64,000 nt of DNA from Roseomonas sp. (lineage in GTDB: Bacteria; Pseudomonadota; Alphaproteobacteria; Acetobacterales; Acetobacteraceae). The DNA lies in contig JADCEV010000025.1 in the NCBI GenBank assembly GCA_020249865.1, positions 1 to 64,000 on the forward strand, written 5' to 3'. Position 1 is the first letter of the stretch, and each line of letters begins with the position of its first letter. Below, one piece after another: positions 54,546-64,000 of the stretch. The notes beneath the pieces were generated by a model. That model was given only the letters and a program-made list of their open reading frames with translations, made no database searches and was not told where the DNA came from. A program made the translations under genes and the position numbers.

Positions 54546-56864
54546 GTGAAGCAGCTACGCGCTCTTTTAGCCCTTTTCGCTTTTCTGGCGCTGGCCATGC
54601 CGGCCGCCGCGCAGGATCCCGGCCGTGGTGGCGGGCGTATTGCGGCCGTGGATGTGCGCGGCACGCAGCGCATCGATCCCGATACGGTGCGGAGCTACAT
54701 GCTGGTGCAGGTTGGCGATGTTGCGGAACAGGACCGGATTGACCGCAGCCTGCGCGCGCTTTTCGCGACCGGGCTGTTTCGTGATGTGACCATCCGCACT
54801 GAAGGTGCCCGCGTGGTCGTGGATGTGGTGGAAAACCCCCTAGTCAATCGCGTGGTGTTTGAAGGCAATCGGCGCATCTCAAGCGAAATCCTGCGCAGCA
54901 TCGTGCTGACGCAACCGCGCAGCGTCTTCACCCCCGCTGCCGTGCAGACGGACAGGCAGCGCATCCTTGAAGTCTATGCGCGACGCGGGCGTTTTCGTGC
55001 CACTGTTGAGCCCAAGATTGTAGAGCTTGACCAGAACCGCGTTGATCTGGTGTTTGAAATCGTCGAAGGCGATCCGGCGCTGGTCGCACGTGTCACTTTT
55101 GTCGGCAATAATGCCTTTTCTGAAGCCCGGCTTAGGGATGTGATTTCCACCCAGGAACAGGCATGGTTCCGCCTGCTGTCTTCCAGCGATATCTATGATC
55201 CTGAACGATTGGTCTTTGACCGCGAATTGCTGCGCCGCTTCTATCTGCGCCAGGGCTTTGCGGATGTTCAGATTACCGGGTCTTCCGGCGAATTGAGCCC
55301 GGACCGCAGCGCGTTCTTCGTGACCTTCACCATTGAGGAAGGCCAGCGCTATCGCATCGGCCGGGTTGAGGTCATCAACGAGATCCCGCGCATCAATATG
55401 GAGGGCCTGCGCCGCGAAGTCGAAATCGCGAGTGGCGATTGGTATGATGGCGATGCGGTGGAACGTGGCGCGACCGCGATTGCGGATGCCTTACAGGCAC
55501 GCAGTGAGCCCTTCATCGAAGTGCAGCCCAGGGTCACGCGCAATCCGGAAACCGCGACGATTGATATTGCCTTTATTGTGCGCGAAGGGCCGCGCGCCTT
55601 CGTGGAACGTATCGAAATTTCAGGCAATACGCGCACGGAAGATCGGGTGATCCGGCGTGAATTCCGGCTTGCCGAGGGTGACCCGATGAATGCGCGGCAA
55701 ATCCGGCGTTCGCGTGATCGCATCCGCTCACTTGGTTATTTCTCAGATGTACAGATCACCAATCAGCCAGGCTCGGGGCCAGAACGGGTCAATCTGATGA
55801 CCTCGGTCGTGGAACGCGCCACGGGCGAATTCACCTTGGGTGGCGGTTACTCGACAGATGCCGGGTTCTTGCTGGATGTTGGCGTGCGCGAACGCAATAT
55901 GCTCGGCATGGGGCTTGATGCGAGGATTGGCGGGGTGCTGGCCGAAAAGCGGAGTCAGCTTGATCTTTCGGTCACCGATCCGCAATTTCTGGATCGCAAC
56001 CTTGCCGCTGGGGCGGATGCCTTCCTGATCAATCGTGACTTGCGCTTTGTGACCGGCTATCGCGAAAGGCGCGCAGGCTTTGCACTGCGGACGGGCTATG
56101 AAATCAATGATCGGCTGCGGCAGAACTGGTCCTATGCGCTGATTGATCGTGACATCTTTGACATCAACCAATTCGCATCGCGCTTCATTCAGGAACAGGC
56201 CGGCCGAACGCTGCTGTCTCAGGTTTCCACCACCGTCACCTATGACATGCGCGATAGCCGAATTGAACCTCGTTCAGGTTGGGTTGTTCGCGTGGGCGGC
56301 GATTACGCGGGTATTGGCGGTGATGTCGAATATTTCCGCACCAGGGCCGATGGGCAGTATTATATCCCCTTCGAACGCTGGTTCAATGATCCGGATTTCG
56401 TGCTTGTACTGGCGGCGGGCGGCGGCATCTTGAGCCCGCTTGGCGACAAGGATGACCGTATCGTTGACCGCTTCTTCCTGGGTGGCGAAAACCTCCGTGG
56501 CTTCCGCCTGGGCGGCGCTGGCCCGCAAGATACCTCAACAGGGGATTCGCTTGGTGGTCAGATACTCTGGACCAGCTCAGCCGAAATGCGCTTCCCGCTG
56601 CCGCTGCCAAGTGAGCTCGGCCTTATTGGTCGCGCTTTTGTGGATGTGGGTTCGCTGTCCGGCATTCCGGACAGTTACTTTGACCAGACCAAATATCCTG
56701 GTGCGAAGCCGGTGGATGAGGCCGATCCACGGGTCAGCGTTGGGGTTGGCTTTTCCTGGAGAAGCCCGATCGGCCTGATCAACATTGATTTCGGTAGAGC
56801 GGTCGTGAAGAAAGACTACGACAAGACTGAGCTTTTCCGCCTTGGCTTTGGCACACGCTTCTGA
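54546..56864 (+). CDS. bamA: Outer-membrane protein assembly factor BamA
   Basis: 772 residues. A signal peptide (LRALLALFAFLALAMPAAAQ) is followed by five POTRA-type repeats (with IAAVDVRGTQRIDPDTV, VNRVVFEGNRRI, ARVTFVGNNAFSE, and IEISGNTRTEDRVIRREF for the fifth) and a C-terminal beta-barrel ending in LFRLGFGTRF. The lid-lock motif region has FFLGGENLRGF. It inserts outer-membrane proteins. The start is a GTG with a distant GAGAGAG site; no ATG fits in frame near it. It is followed after 17 bases by the Skp-type chaperone gene. Confidence 0.96.
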   Translation: MKQLRALLALFAFLALAMPAAAQDPGRGGGRIAAVDVRGTQRIDPDTVRSYMLVQVGDVAEQDRIDRSLRALFATGLFRDVTIRTEGARVVVDVVENPLVNRVVFEGNRRISSEILRSIVLTQPRSVFTPAAVQTDRQRILEVYARRGRFRATVEPKIVELDQNRVDLVFEIVEGDPALVARVTFVGNNAFSEARLRDVISTQEQAWFRLLSSSDIYDPERLVFDRELLRRFYLRQGFADVQITGSSGELSPDRSAFFVTFTIEEGQRYRIGRVEVINEIPRINMEGLRREVEIASGDWYDGDAVERGATAIADALQARSEPFIEVQPRVTRNPETATIDIAFIVREGPRAFVERIEISGNTRTEDRVIRREFRLAEGDPMNARQIRRSRDRIRSLGYFSDVQITNQPGSGPERVNLMTSVVERATGEFTLGGGYSTDAGFLLDVGVRERNMLGMGLDARIGGVLAEKRSQLDLSVTDPQFLDRNLAAGADAFLINRDLRFVTGYRERRAGFALRTGYEINDRLRQNWSYALIDRDIFDINQFASRFIQEQAGRTLLSQVSTTVTYDMRDSRIEPRSGWVVRVGGDYAGIGGDVEYFRTRADGQYYIPFERWFNDPDFVLVLAAGGGILSPLGDKDDRIVDRFFLGGENLRGFRLGGAGPQDTSTGDSLGGQILWTSSAEMRFPLPLPSELGLIGRAFVDVGSLSGIPDSYFDQTKYPGAKPVDEADPRVSVGVGFSWRSPIGLINIDFGRAVVKKDYDKTELFRLGFGTRF

Positions 56865-56881
56865 AACGGGATGATTGCCCC

Positions 56882-57622
56882 ATGATTCGCCTTGTCCTTG
56901 CCGCTTTGCTCGCCTTTCCCATGGCCACGGCGGCGCAGAACCAACCCGGCTGGTTCGTGCCCGGCCAACCGCAGGGGCAAGGGCAAGCGCAGCCGCAAGG
57001 CCAGCGTCCCGCACAACCCGCCCAGCCGCAGCGCCCCGCGCAACAGGCCCAGCCCCCGGCTGCCTTGCCGCCCGGCACGCCACCGCCTACCGCCGTGATC
57101 GGCGTGGTGGATGTGCCGGAAATCCAGCGCGTCTCCACTGCCTTCAACCAGGTGCGCCAGGAAATCGAACGCCGCCGCGCCAAGTTGAATGAGGATGTGC
57201 AGAACGAACAGCAGCGCTGGCGCGATGAACAGCAGCGCCTTGGTAATGAACGCGGCGGGCTTTCGCCCGACCAGTTGCGCGCCCGTGAACGTGCATTGCA
57301 GGACCAGATTACGGATGGCCAGCGCATCTTCCGTGATCGCGCGCGCGATCTGGAACAATTGGCCCAGCAGGCGCTGCGTGAGATTGAACAGGCACTCGCC
57401 ATCGTGATCCGGCAGGTGGCCACAAGCCGCAGCATCAATCTGGTGCTGCCAAGGCCCCTGGTCATTTTAAATGATCCGCCTTTTGACATCACGGAAGAAG
57501 TGGCGGTGCAGCTCAATCGCATGATCACCAATGTCAATCTCCCACCTGATCCATCCGCCGCACCGCCGCCGCGCCCGGCGACAACGCCTGCCCCCGCGCC
57601 GGCGGCGCCACGGCGGAACTGA
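56882..57622 (+). CDS. OmpH/Skp-family periplasmic chaperone with a long Gln/Pro linker
   Basis: 246 residues, longer than the usual 160-190. After the signal peptide (LVLAALLAFPMATAAQ) comes a low-complexity stretch of about 40 residues (QGQGQAQPQGQRPAQPAQP), then the Skp-type strand VIGVVDVPEIQRVSTAFNQV, a charged coiled coil of about 110 residues, and a Pro/Ala-rich tail. Skp holds unfolded outer-membrane proteins on the way to BamA. The position between bamA and lpxD supports the call. The Gln/Pro part is not typical of Skp. Confidence 0.85.
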   Translation: MIRLVLAALLAFPMATAAQNQPGWFVPGQPQGQGQAQPQGQRPAQPAQPQRPAQQAQPPAALPPGTPPPTAVIGVVDVPEIQRVSTAFNQVRQEIERRRAKLNEDVQNEQQRWRDEQQRLGNERGGLSPDQLRARERALQDQITDGQRIFRDRARDLEQLAQQALREIEQALAIVIRQVATSRSINLVLPRPLVILNDPPFDITEEVAVQLNRMITNVNLPPDPSAAPPPRPATTPAPAPAAPRRN

Positions 57623-57627
57623 TCACC

Positions 57628-58662
57628 TTGGCTGCGGATAGCCGCTTTTACGCTTCGGCTGGGCCGGTAACGCTTGGCGCGCTTCGTGCCACGCTTGGGC
57701 TTGCGTCCACGGGGGATGACACGCGGCTTTTCAGCGGCGTCGCGCCGTTGCACCTGGCGGGCCAGGATGATGTGGCCTTCATGGAAGGCCGCAAGAACCT
57801 GCCCGCGCTGAAAGCCACCAAGGCCGGCGCAGTGGTGATTGAAGAAGCCTTCGCCGAATATGTTCCGGAGGCTTCCGTGCCTCTTGTCACGGCTGCGCCA
57901 CAGGCTGGTTTCATTCGGATTGCCCGCCTGTTCCATTCCCCGGTGCAACCAAGACCCGGCATCCACCCGAGCGCGGTGATTGCGCCAGATGCCATCATCG
58001 GTTCAGGCTGCGAAATTGGCGCCTTTGTTTATATTGGGCCAGGCGCTGAAATCGGCGCGCAGTGCATTCTGGCGCATCACAGCTCTATCGGTGCTGGCTG
58101 CAAGCTTGGCGCGCATGGGCGCATCCATGCCCATGCCAGCATGGAATACTGTATCGCAGGTGACCATGTGGTGCTGCACCCGGGCGCGCGCATTGGCAAT
58201 GAGGGCTTTGGCTTCATCACCACACCTCAGGGCAAGCATGTGACCATGCCGCAGCTTGGCCGGGTGATCATCGGCGATGGTGCTGAGATTGGTGCGGGCA
58301 GCTGCATTGATCGCGGCGCGGGCGGTGATACGGTGATCGGGCCTGGCGTGCGCATCGATAATCTGGTGCAAATTGGTCATAATGTGACCATCGGGCGCGG
58401 TGCGGTGATTGTTGCGCAGGTGGGCATATCCGGTTCCACCAATATTGGCGATTATGCGGTACTGGCCGGGCAGGCGGGTGTCACGGGACATCTGAATATC
58501 GGCGCGCGGGCGCGTGTTGGCGCGCAGGCAGGGGTCATGAACGATGTGCCCGCCGGTACCGATGTTGTGGGCAGCCCCGCCTGGCCCGCCAAGGAAGCCA
58601 TGCGCGCCTTCGCGCGTCTCAGGCGCCTTGCTTCCACCAAGACGAATGACAAGACAGGGTGA
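57628..58662 (+). CDS. lpxD: UDP-3-O-acylglucosamine N-acyltransferase
   Basis: 344 residues from a TTG start. The N-terminal uridine-binding part is followed by many hexapeptide repeats (VIAPDAIIGSGCEIGAFVYIG and so on) of the left-handed beta-helix, with the catalytic histidines likely in HAHASMEYC and NLVQIGHNV. It adds the second acyl chain in lipid A synthesis. It starts 5 bases after the Skp gene and its stop overlaps the fabZ start region. Confidence 0.95.
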   Translation: MAADSRFYASAGPVTLGALRATLGLASTGDDTRLFSGVAPLHLAGQDDVAFMEGRKNLPALKATKAGAVVIEEAFAEYVPEASVPLVTAAPQAGFIRIARLFHSPVQPRPGIHPSAVIAPDAIIGSGCEIGAFVYIGPGAEIGAQCILAHHSSIGAGCKLGAHGRIHAHASMEYCIAGDHVVLHPGARIGNEGFGFITTPQGKHVTMPQLGRVIIGDGAEIGAGSCIDRGAGGDTVIGPGVRIDNLVQIGHNVTIGRGAVIVAQVGISGSTNIGDYAVLAGQAGVTGHLNIGARARVGAQAGVMNDVPAGTDVVGSPAWPAKEAMRAFARLRRLASTKTNDKTG

Positions 58663-58667
58663 TGATC

Positions 58668-59138
58668 ATGTCTGAGGACAAAAATACCCCGAGCGATATC
58701 GGTGCTTACGATATCGCCAAGATCATGCATGCGATTCCGCATCGCTACCCTTTCCTGCTCGTGGATCGGGTGGTTGATCTGGTGAAGAATGAAAGCTGCA
58801 CCGGCATCAAGAACGTCACCATCAACGAGAATTTCTTTCAGGGCCATTTCCCAACCATGCCGGTGATGCCGGGCGTCCTGATCATTGAATGCATGGCGCA
58901 GACCGCCGCGGTGCTGGTGGTGGAAACGCTGGGCCCCGATTGGGCCGGCAAGCTCGTGTATTTCATGACCGTGGATAACGCGAAATTCCGCAAGCCCGTG
59001 GTGCCGGGCGATCAGATGCGCGTGCATGTGAAAAAGGAACGCCAGCGCGGCAATATCTGGAAATTCTCTGCCGAGGCCAAGGTGGATGGCAAGGTGGTAG
59101 CCGAAGCAACCTATGCCGCCATGATCCTGGACCGCTGA
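58668..59138 (+). CDS. fabZ: 3-hydroxyacyl-ACP dehydratase FabZ
   Basis: About 156 residues. The hot-dog fold motif PHRYPFLLVDRVV, GHFPTMPVMPGVLIIECMAQTAAVL (catalytic His and Glu) and KFRKPVVPGDQM are those of FabZ. It removes water in fatty acid elongation and supplies the acyl chains LpxA and LpxD use. Of the nested starts (GTG 58659, ATG 58662, ATG 58668) the last has AGGG at the best distance. Confidence 0.95.
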   Translation: MSEDKNTPSDIGAYDIAKIMHAIPHRYPFLLVDRVVDLVKNESCTGIKNVTINENFFQGHFPTMPVMPGVLIIECMAQTAAVLVVETLGPDWAGKLVYFMTVDNAKFRKPVVPGDQMRVHVKKERQRGNIWKFSAEAKVDGKVVAEATYAAMILDR

Positions 59139-59140
59139 GC

Positions 59141-59959
59141 ATGACCGAAATTCACGCGACCGCCGCCGTTTCGCCTTCTGCCAAAATCGGCGCGGGATGC
59201 AAGATTGGTCCTGGCTGCGTCATCGGCCCGGATGTGGTGCTGGAAGATGGCGTTGAGCTGATTGCGCATGTGATGGTGGATGGCCATACGCGCCTTGGTG
59301 CCGGTGTGAAGGTGTTTCCCTTCGCCACCATCGGCATGGCGCCGCAGGATCTGAAATACAAGAATGAACCCACACGATGCGAGATTGGCGCGCGCACGCA
59401 AATCCGCGAACACGCCACCATTCATCGCGGCAGTGTCGGTGGCGATGGCGTGACGCGGGTTGGTGCGGATTGCCTGATCATGGCGGTGGCGCATGTCGCG
59501 CATGATTGTCATTTGGGCGATCGCGTCATCCTGGCCAATAACGTCATGCTGGGCGGGCATGTGGAAATCGCCGATACGGTGTTTGTCGGCGGCGGCACCG
59601 CCATTCATCAATTCGTGCGCATCGGCCGCCAGGCGGTGATTGGCGGCATGAGCGGGATTGAGGCCGATGTCATCCCCTATGGTTCCGCCATGGGCAATCG
59701 CGCGCGGCTGATTGGGCTTAACCTTATCGGCCTCAAGCGGCGCGGCTTTTCGCGCCCTGAAATTCATGCGCTGCGCGCGGCGTATCGGCTGATCTTCCGC
59801 GAACCGGGCGTGTTCAATGATCGGCTGGAAGAAGCCCAACAGCGCTTCGCCGATGACAAGAATGTGCAGGAAGTGCTGCATTTCATCCGCAATACCTCTC
59901 GCCGTGGGCTCTGCAAGGCAGGGCGCGGGGGCGATGATATGGATGATGAGGGTGAATGA
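59141..59959 (+). CDS. lpxA: UDP-N-acetylglucosamine acyltransferase
   Basis: 272 residues. A beta-helix of hexapeptide repeats (IHATAAVSPSAKIGAGCKIGPG), DLKYKNEPTRCEIG, the active-site histidine region VAHVAHDCHLGD and GLKRRGFSRPEIHALRAAY are the LpxA blocks. It starts lipid A synthesis by adding the first acyl chain. The gene is 2 bases after fabZ. A 40-base gap leads to lpxI. Confidence 0.95.
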   Translation: MTEIHATAAVSPSAKIGAGCKIGPGCVIGPDVVLEDGVELIAHVMVDGHTRLGAGVKVFPFATIGMAPQDLKYKNEPTRCEIGARTQIREHATIHRGSVGGDGVTRVGADCLIMAVAHVAHDCHLGDRVILANNVMLGGHVEIADTVFVGGGTAIHQFVRIGRQAVIGGMSGIEADVIPYGSAMGNRARLIGLNLIGLKRRGFSRPEIHALRAAYRLIFREPGVFNDRLEEAQQRFADDKNVQEVLHFIRNTSRRGLCKAGRGGDDMDDEGE

Positions 59960-59999
59960 GCGGCCTTCGCCCTTATTCGCATAAGCGCTAAGCGCGATC

Positions 60000-60845
60000 A
60001 TGCCGGAACCCCTTGGTGTCATCGCGGGCGGGGGCTCCCTGCCGCTTCGGGTGGTGCAGGCGGCTTCTGCTATCGGGCGGCCGGTGCATGTGGTGGTGCT
60101 GGAAGGCCATGGCGATCCGGCGGCCTATGTCGGGCGGTCCCATGTGACGCTCCGCTGGGGCTTGGCTGCGCAAATGCTGTCCTGGCTGAAGCAGCAGGGG
60201 GTCCGCGAAGTCGTACTGGCGGGCAATGTGGCGCGGCCTTCGCTGCTCTCGCTCCGCCCCGATGCGGCTTCGATGAAATTGCTCGGGCGGATCGGGCGCG
60301 CGGCCTTCAATGGCGATGATTCCATCCTGCGCGCCGTCATGAAGGTTCTGGCGGAAGAAGGGTTTGACGTGGTGGGCGCGCAAGCGCTGCTGGCGGGCTT
60401 GCTGCCTGAGGCCGCCTTACTTGCCGGGCCGATGCCGGATGATGTGGCACGCGCCGATATCGCGCGCGGGTTAGCGGTCTGCCATGCGCTCGGCGCCGTG
60501 GATGTTGGGCAATCGGTGGTCGTGCAGCAGGGCTTGGTACTGGGTGTTGAGGCCATTGAGGGCACGGATGCGCTGATGCTCCGCGCCGGCGCGCTGAAAC
60601 GCGAAGGCCCTGCACCCATTCTGGTGAAGGCGTTGAAGCCCGCGCAATCCACGCTCGCGGATTTGCCGACCATTGGCCCGAAAACGGTTGAAAGCGCGCG
60701 CTTGGCCGGGCTGCGTGGCTTGGCCTTTCAGGCCAATGGGACCATTCTATTGGACCGCGATGCCACCATTGCGGCGGCCGAGGCAGCGGGCATCTTCCTG
60801 CTCGCCTTCAACCCCGCCGAATACAGCCAAGGAGTTTCCACATGA
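60000..60845 (+). CDS. lpxI: UDP-2,3-diacylglucosamine hydrolase, LpxI type
   Basis: 281 residues, DUF1009. [17 protein letters not shown] is the N-terminal block, and [53 protein letters not shown] and [25 protein letters not shown] are typical of LpxI. It makes lipid X in bacteria that lack LpxH. Its usual follower, lpxB, is not here; instead the glyoxalase gene overlaps its end by 4 bases. Confidence 0.93.
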   Translation: MPEPLGVIAGGGSLPLRVVQAASAIGRPVHVVVLEGHGDPAAYVGRSHVTLRWGLAAQMLSWLKQQGVREVVLAGNVARPSLLSLRPDAASMKLLGRIGRAAFNGDDSILRAVMKVLAEEGFDVVGAQALLAGLLPEAALLAGPMPDDVARADIARGLAVCHALGAVDVGQSVVVQQGLVLGVEAIEGTDALMLRAGALKREGPAPILVKALKPAQSTLADLPTIGPKTVESARLAGLRGLAFQANGTILLDRDATIAAAEAAGIFLLAFNPAEYSQGVST

Positions 60846-61237
60846 GCCAAGGTCGTTTTCTGCATACCATGCTGCGCGTGGGCAATCTGGAAAAGAGCGT
60901 TGATTTCTACACGCGCCTTCTGGGGATGAAGGAATTGCGCCGGCGCGATGTGCCGGATGGCAAATATACGCTGGTCTTCGTGGGCTATGCCGGGGAGGAA
61001 ACCGGTGCTGGTGTGATCGAACTCACCTATAATTACGGCGTCGAGAAATACGAACTCGGCTCGGCCTTCGGGCATTTGGCGATTGGCGTGCCGAATGTGA
61101 CCGCCACTTGCGATCAGCTGCGCTCGGAAGGCGTCAAGATCACGCGTGAACCGGGTCCGGTGAAATTCGGCACCACCGTGATTGCCTTCATTGAAGATCC
61201 GGATGGCTACAAGATTGAACTGATCGAACGCGCCTGA
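60842..61237 (+). CDS. gloA: Lactoylglutathione lyase (glyoxalase I)
   Basis: 131 residues, the bacterial GlxI length. The metal ligands fit His in [19 protein letters not shown], Glu in [10 protein letters not shown], His in AFGHLAIGV and Glu in [10 protein letters not shown]. It turns the methylglyoxal-glutathione adduct into lactoylglutathione. ATGA overlap with lpxI suggests coupled translation. A strong terminator follows. Confidence 0.95.
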   Translation: MSQGRFLHTMLRVGNLEKSVDFYTRLLGMKELRRRDVPDGKYTLVFVGYAGEETGAGVIELTYNYGVEKYELGSAFGHLAIGVPNVTATCDQLRSEGVKITREPGPVKFGTTVIAFIEDPDGYKIELIERA

Positions 61238-61238
61238 T

Positions 61239-61284
61239 CAAACAGAAAAACCGCGCGGGGTGCATCCCGCGCGGTTTCTGTTTG
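61239..61284. terminator. Bidirectional terminator between gloA and amtB
   Basis: ACCGCGCGGG and CCCGCGCGGT pair over 10 bp around a 6-base loop, and the flanks CAAACAGAAA and TTTCTGTTTG also pair, giving A and T runs on both sides. It serves both convergent transcripts. Confidence 0.9.
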
Positions 61285-61301
61285 GCGCAATAGTGCGGTT
61301 A

Positions 61302-62636
61302 TCAGTTGATCCGCTCGCCATGCAGGGCGACATCAAGGCCCTCACGTTCTTCTTCCTCGGTCACGCGCAGGCCGATGATGACATCTGTGACCTTGAGCAG
61401 GATCCAGGTGGCGATGGCGGTGAAGACCATGGTGGCGGCAACCGCGATCACCTGCTTGATGAATTGCTCCATCCCGCCCGACAGGCCTTCCGGCGCTGCC
61501 GCGGTGGCGGAAAGCGGACCATAGGCCAGGAAGCCCACCAGCAAGGCGCCGACAATGCCGCAAACGCCATGCACGCCAAAGGCATCCAGGCTGTCATCAT
61601 ATTTGAGCGCACGCTTCAGCGCCGTGGCACCCCAGTAACCGGCAACGCCAGCAACCAGGCCGATGATCAGCGCGCTGCCCGGGAGCACGAAGCCCGCCGC
61701 CGGCGTAATGGCCACCAGGCCCGATACCGCACCGGAAATCGCGCCCAGGACGGAAGGCTTGCCCTTGCCGATCCATTCCGCCGCCAGCCAGGACAGCACC
61801 GCCGCTGCCGCTGCGATTTGCGTCACCAGCATGGCCATGCCCGCACGACCGCCAGAGGACCCAAGCGCAGAACCGGCATTGAAGCCGAACCAACCCACCC
61901 ACAGCAGCGCGGCACCAATCACCGCAAAGCCGAGGTTGTAGGGCGAGAGGTTGTCCGAACCATAACCAACCCGCTTGCCGAGCACGATGGCGGCGACAAG
62001 CCCGGCCACGCCGGCATTGATATGCACCACCGTACCGCCCGCGAAATCCAGCGCGCCGAGCGAGAAGATCCAGCCATTTGGATGCCAAACCCAATGCGCG
62101 ACCGGCGCATAGACCAGAAGGGTCCACATCCCAATAAAGACCAGCAGCGCGGAAAACTTCATGCGATCCGCCACCGCGCCCGTGATCAGCGCCGCGGTGA
62201 TTACCGCGAAGGTCATCTGGAAGGTCAGGAAGATCGATTCTGGAATCGTTGTGGCCACCGCCGCATCACCTGACCCCAGCGTAAAGGGCTTGTCCCAATT
62301 CTCAGCCAAGCCGCCCAGGAAGAAGCGAGAGAAATCGCCGATCCAGGCATTGCCCTCACCAAAGGCGAGGCTATAGCCGGCAATCATCCACAGCACAGAA
62401 ACCAGCGCACAAATGGAAAAGGACTGCATCATGGTGGCGAGCACATTCTTCTTGCGCACCATGCCGGCATAGAAAAGCGCGACACCAGGTACTGTCATCA
62501 TCAGCACGATCGCGGTGCTGATCAGCATCCAGGCGGCATCACCAGTATCCACCTTCGCCTCATCGCCAGCGAAGGCAGGCGCGGCGGCCAGGCCAAGAAA
62601 AGCCGCGGCCATCCCGCAGCGAGCAAGGAACCTCAT
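61302..62636 (-). CDS. amtB: Ammonium transporter
   Basis: About 444 residues. A signal peptide (MRFLARCGMAAAFLGLAAAPAFAG) precedes 11 membrane segments. DAAWMLISTAIVLMMTVPGVALFYAGMVRKKN is the Amt opening, and WVGWFGFNAGSA with VHGVCGIVGALLVGFLA carry the pore residues. It moves ammonium into the cell and is shut by GlnK. The ATG at 62636 has AAGGGAAAA upstream; the GTG at 62678 would overlap glnK. It follows glnK by 38 bases. Confidence 0.95.
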   Translation of the reverse strand: MRFLARCGMAAAFLGLAAAPAFAGDEAKVDTGDAAWMLISTAIVLMMTVPGVALFYAGMVRKKNVLATMMQSFSICALVSVLWMIAGYSLAFGEGNAWIGDFSRFFLGGLAENWDKPFTLGSGDAAVATTIPESIFLTFQMTFAVITAALITGAVADRMKFSALLVFIGMWTLLVYAPVAHWVWHPNGWIFSLGALDFAGGTVVHINAGVAGLVAAIVLGKRVGYGSDNLSPYNLGFAVIGAALLWVGWFGFNAGSALGSSGGRAGMAMLVTQIAAAAAVLSWLAAEWIGKGKPSVLGAISGAVSGLVAITPAAGFVLPGSALIIGLVAGVAGYWGATALKRALKYDDSLDAFGVHGVCGIVGALLVGFLAYGPLSATAAAPEGLSGGMEQFIKQVIAVAATMVFTAIATWILLKVTDVIIGLRVTEEEEREGLDVALHGERIN

Positions 62637-62674
62637 GGGTTTTCCCTTCTTGTCAAATGTTGCGAAATTCGGGC

Positions 62675-63121
<447 letters not shown>

Positions 63122-63231
63122 TCAGTGCAGGTTTTTCGCCAACAAAAACGCCATATGCCCGATTTTTAATCATGTCCTGGGTGCGCGTTTTAGCACTTGG
63201 TGCCCCCCGCCAGCCCCGGTAGACTGCACCC

Positions 63232-64000
63232 ATGATCGCTTCCCAGGATGTTGATGTTTGTGTGGTGGGTGCTGGCCCCGTTGGCGCCACCTTGGCTGCG
63301 CGCTTGGCTGGCGCAGGGGTCAGAACCGCGGTGGTTGATGCCGCCCCCCTGCCGCCCATGGAGATGCCGGCCTTCGACGGCCGCGCCTATGCCATTGCGC
63401 TGACCTCCAAGCGGCTGCTGGAAGCGGCCGGTGTTTGGGAAAGGCTGCCCGTGGACCCCTGCCCCATCCTAGGCATCCGCGTGGCCGATGGCAGGCCGGG
63501 TGAGGCCCCCTCCCCGCTATCGCTCCATTTTGATCATGCGGCGCTGGGCGATGATCCCTTTGGCTGGATGGTCGAAGCGCGGTCGCTCCGCATCGCACTC
63601 AATGCGCATTTGCCGCAATTGGCCAATCTTGCCGTGCATGCCCCTGCGAAGGCCGAGGTCATGCGGGATGCGGAAGGCGCCACCATCACGCTTTCAACCG
63701 GCGCCAGCTTCCGCGCCCGGCTGGTGGTGGGCGCCGAGGGGCGCAATAGCCCGCTTAGGGCCTCTGCCGGCATCCTGGTTTCCCGGCTGGATTATCATTG
63801 CATGGGCATTGTCGGGTCCATCGCGCATGAAAAACCGCACCGCAACATGGCGCTCGAGCAATTCCTGCCCCATGGCCCCTTCGCGCAATTGCCCATGCCG
63901 CCGCTGCCAGACCACCCCCATGTCAGCGCGATTGTCTGGACCGACAAGACCGCCATCGCTGAACGGTGCCTTGCCATGGATGATGCAGCTTACGGTCGGG
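63232..64000 (+). CDS. UbiH/UbiF-type FAD monooxygenase, N-terminal part
   Basis: The gene runs off the right edge; 256 codons are visible and no stop occurs. The FAD-binding VCVVGAGPVGATLAARLAGAG, DGRAYAIALTSKRLLEAAGVW and the later LVVGAEGRNSPLR (the DG motif region) are those of the ubiquinone-pathway aromatic hydroxylases UbiH, UbiF and Coq6-like enzymes. Which ring position it acts on cannot be told without the rest. It is not in the ORF track because it has no stop. The 218-base gap before it is shared with the glnK promoter region. Confidence 0.85.
   Translation, partial: MIASQDVDVCVVGAGPVGATLAARLAGAGVRTAVVDAAPLPPMEMPAFDGRAYAIALTSKRLLEAAGVWERLPVDPCPILGIRVADGRPGEAPSPLSLHFDHAALGDDPFGWMVEARSLRIALNAHLPQLANLAVHAPAKAEVMRDAEGATITLSTGASFRARLVVGAEGRNSPLRASAGILVSRLDYHCMGIVGSIAHEKPHRNMALEQFLPHGPFAQLPMPPLPDHPHVSAIVWTDKTAIAERCLAMDDAAYGR

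Noticed and set aside
61260-62273. 337-residue ORF on the plus strand
   Set aside because: It is antisense to amtB and rich in His, Arg and Gln, so it is not a gene.

Overview
This is chromosomal DNA of a high-GC alphaproteobacterium, most likely an Acetobacteraceae member of the Roseomonas type. The support is the block rpsB-tsf-pyrH-frr-uppS-cdsA-dxr-rseP-bamA-skp-lpxD-fabZ-lpxA-lpxI in the usual alphaproteobacterial order, the Bug-type (TctC) solute receptors that have no transporter partner, and general protein style. The genus is inferred. I see no transposase, integrase, phage gene, CRISPR array or rRNA. There is one tRNA (His). No gene-free stretch exceeds 300 bp.

Layout. 1-1751 (minus): the start of a Tat-exported receptor, a cupin protein, and an HtrA-fold protein that has lost its catalytic triad. 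1873-6049 (plus): four tightly packed genes for a Bug receptor, an APH-fold kinase, an enolase paralogue and a 2-hydroxyacid dehydrogenase. They could form a small route from a hydroxy acid to a phospho-enol acid. 6211-16435 (plus): four consecutive paralogous genes of 811-844 codons, in a family I do not recognise. This is the most unusual part of the window and the best candidate for an undescribed system. 16517-20684: D-aminoacylase, then on the other strand an MFS carrier, an amidase and its small DUF4089-like partner. 20807-31306: katG, an SDR, a glycosyltransferase, a second Bug receptor, an RluA-type pseudouridine synthase, a PfkB kinase, a small secreted protein, an Asp/Glu racemase, a TauE/SafE carrier and serB. 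31327-40540: miaA, ilvB-ilvN (preceded by an attenuator-like hairpin), an MFS carrier, pgi, a MOSC protein, a probable minus-strand small RNA, and an OmpR/EnvZ-type two-component pair. 40583-46997: a TetR-linked divergent set, a second racemase-like gene, an MFS carrier, tRNA-His, an SDR and aspartate dehydrogenase. 47176-61237: the translation, isoprenoid, outer-membrane and lipid A block, ending in a glyoxalase I gene coupled to lpxI. 61302-63013 (minus): glnK-amtB behind a sigma-54-like promoter. 63232-64000: the start of a UbiH-type hydroxylase, cut by the window edge.

How the genes work together. The 47-61 kb block links ribosome assembly and recycling to the making of undecaprenyl phosphate, phospholipid, isoprenoid precursor, lipid A and outer-membrane proteins. 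ilvBN, serB, pgi and glnK-amtB are core metabolism and nitrogen genes. The 1.8-30 kb part is accessory: organic acid and D-amino acid uptake and breakdown, plus the four-paralogue array.
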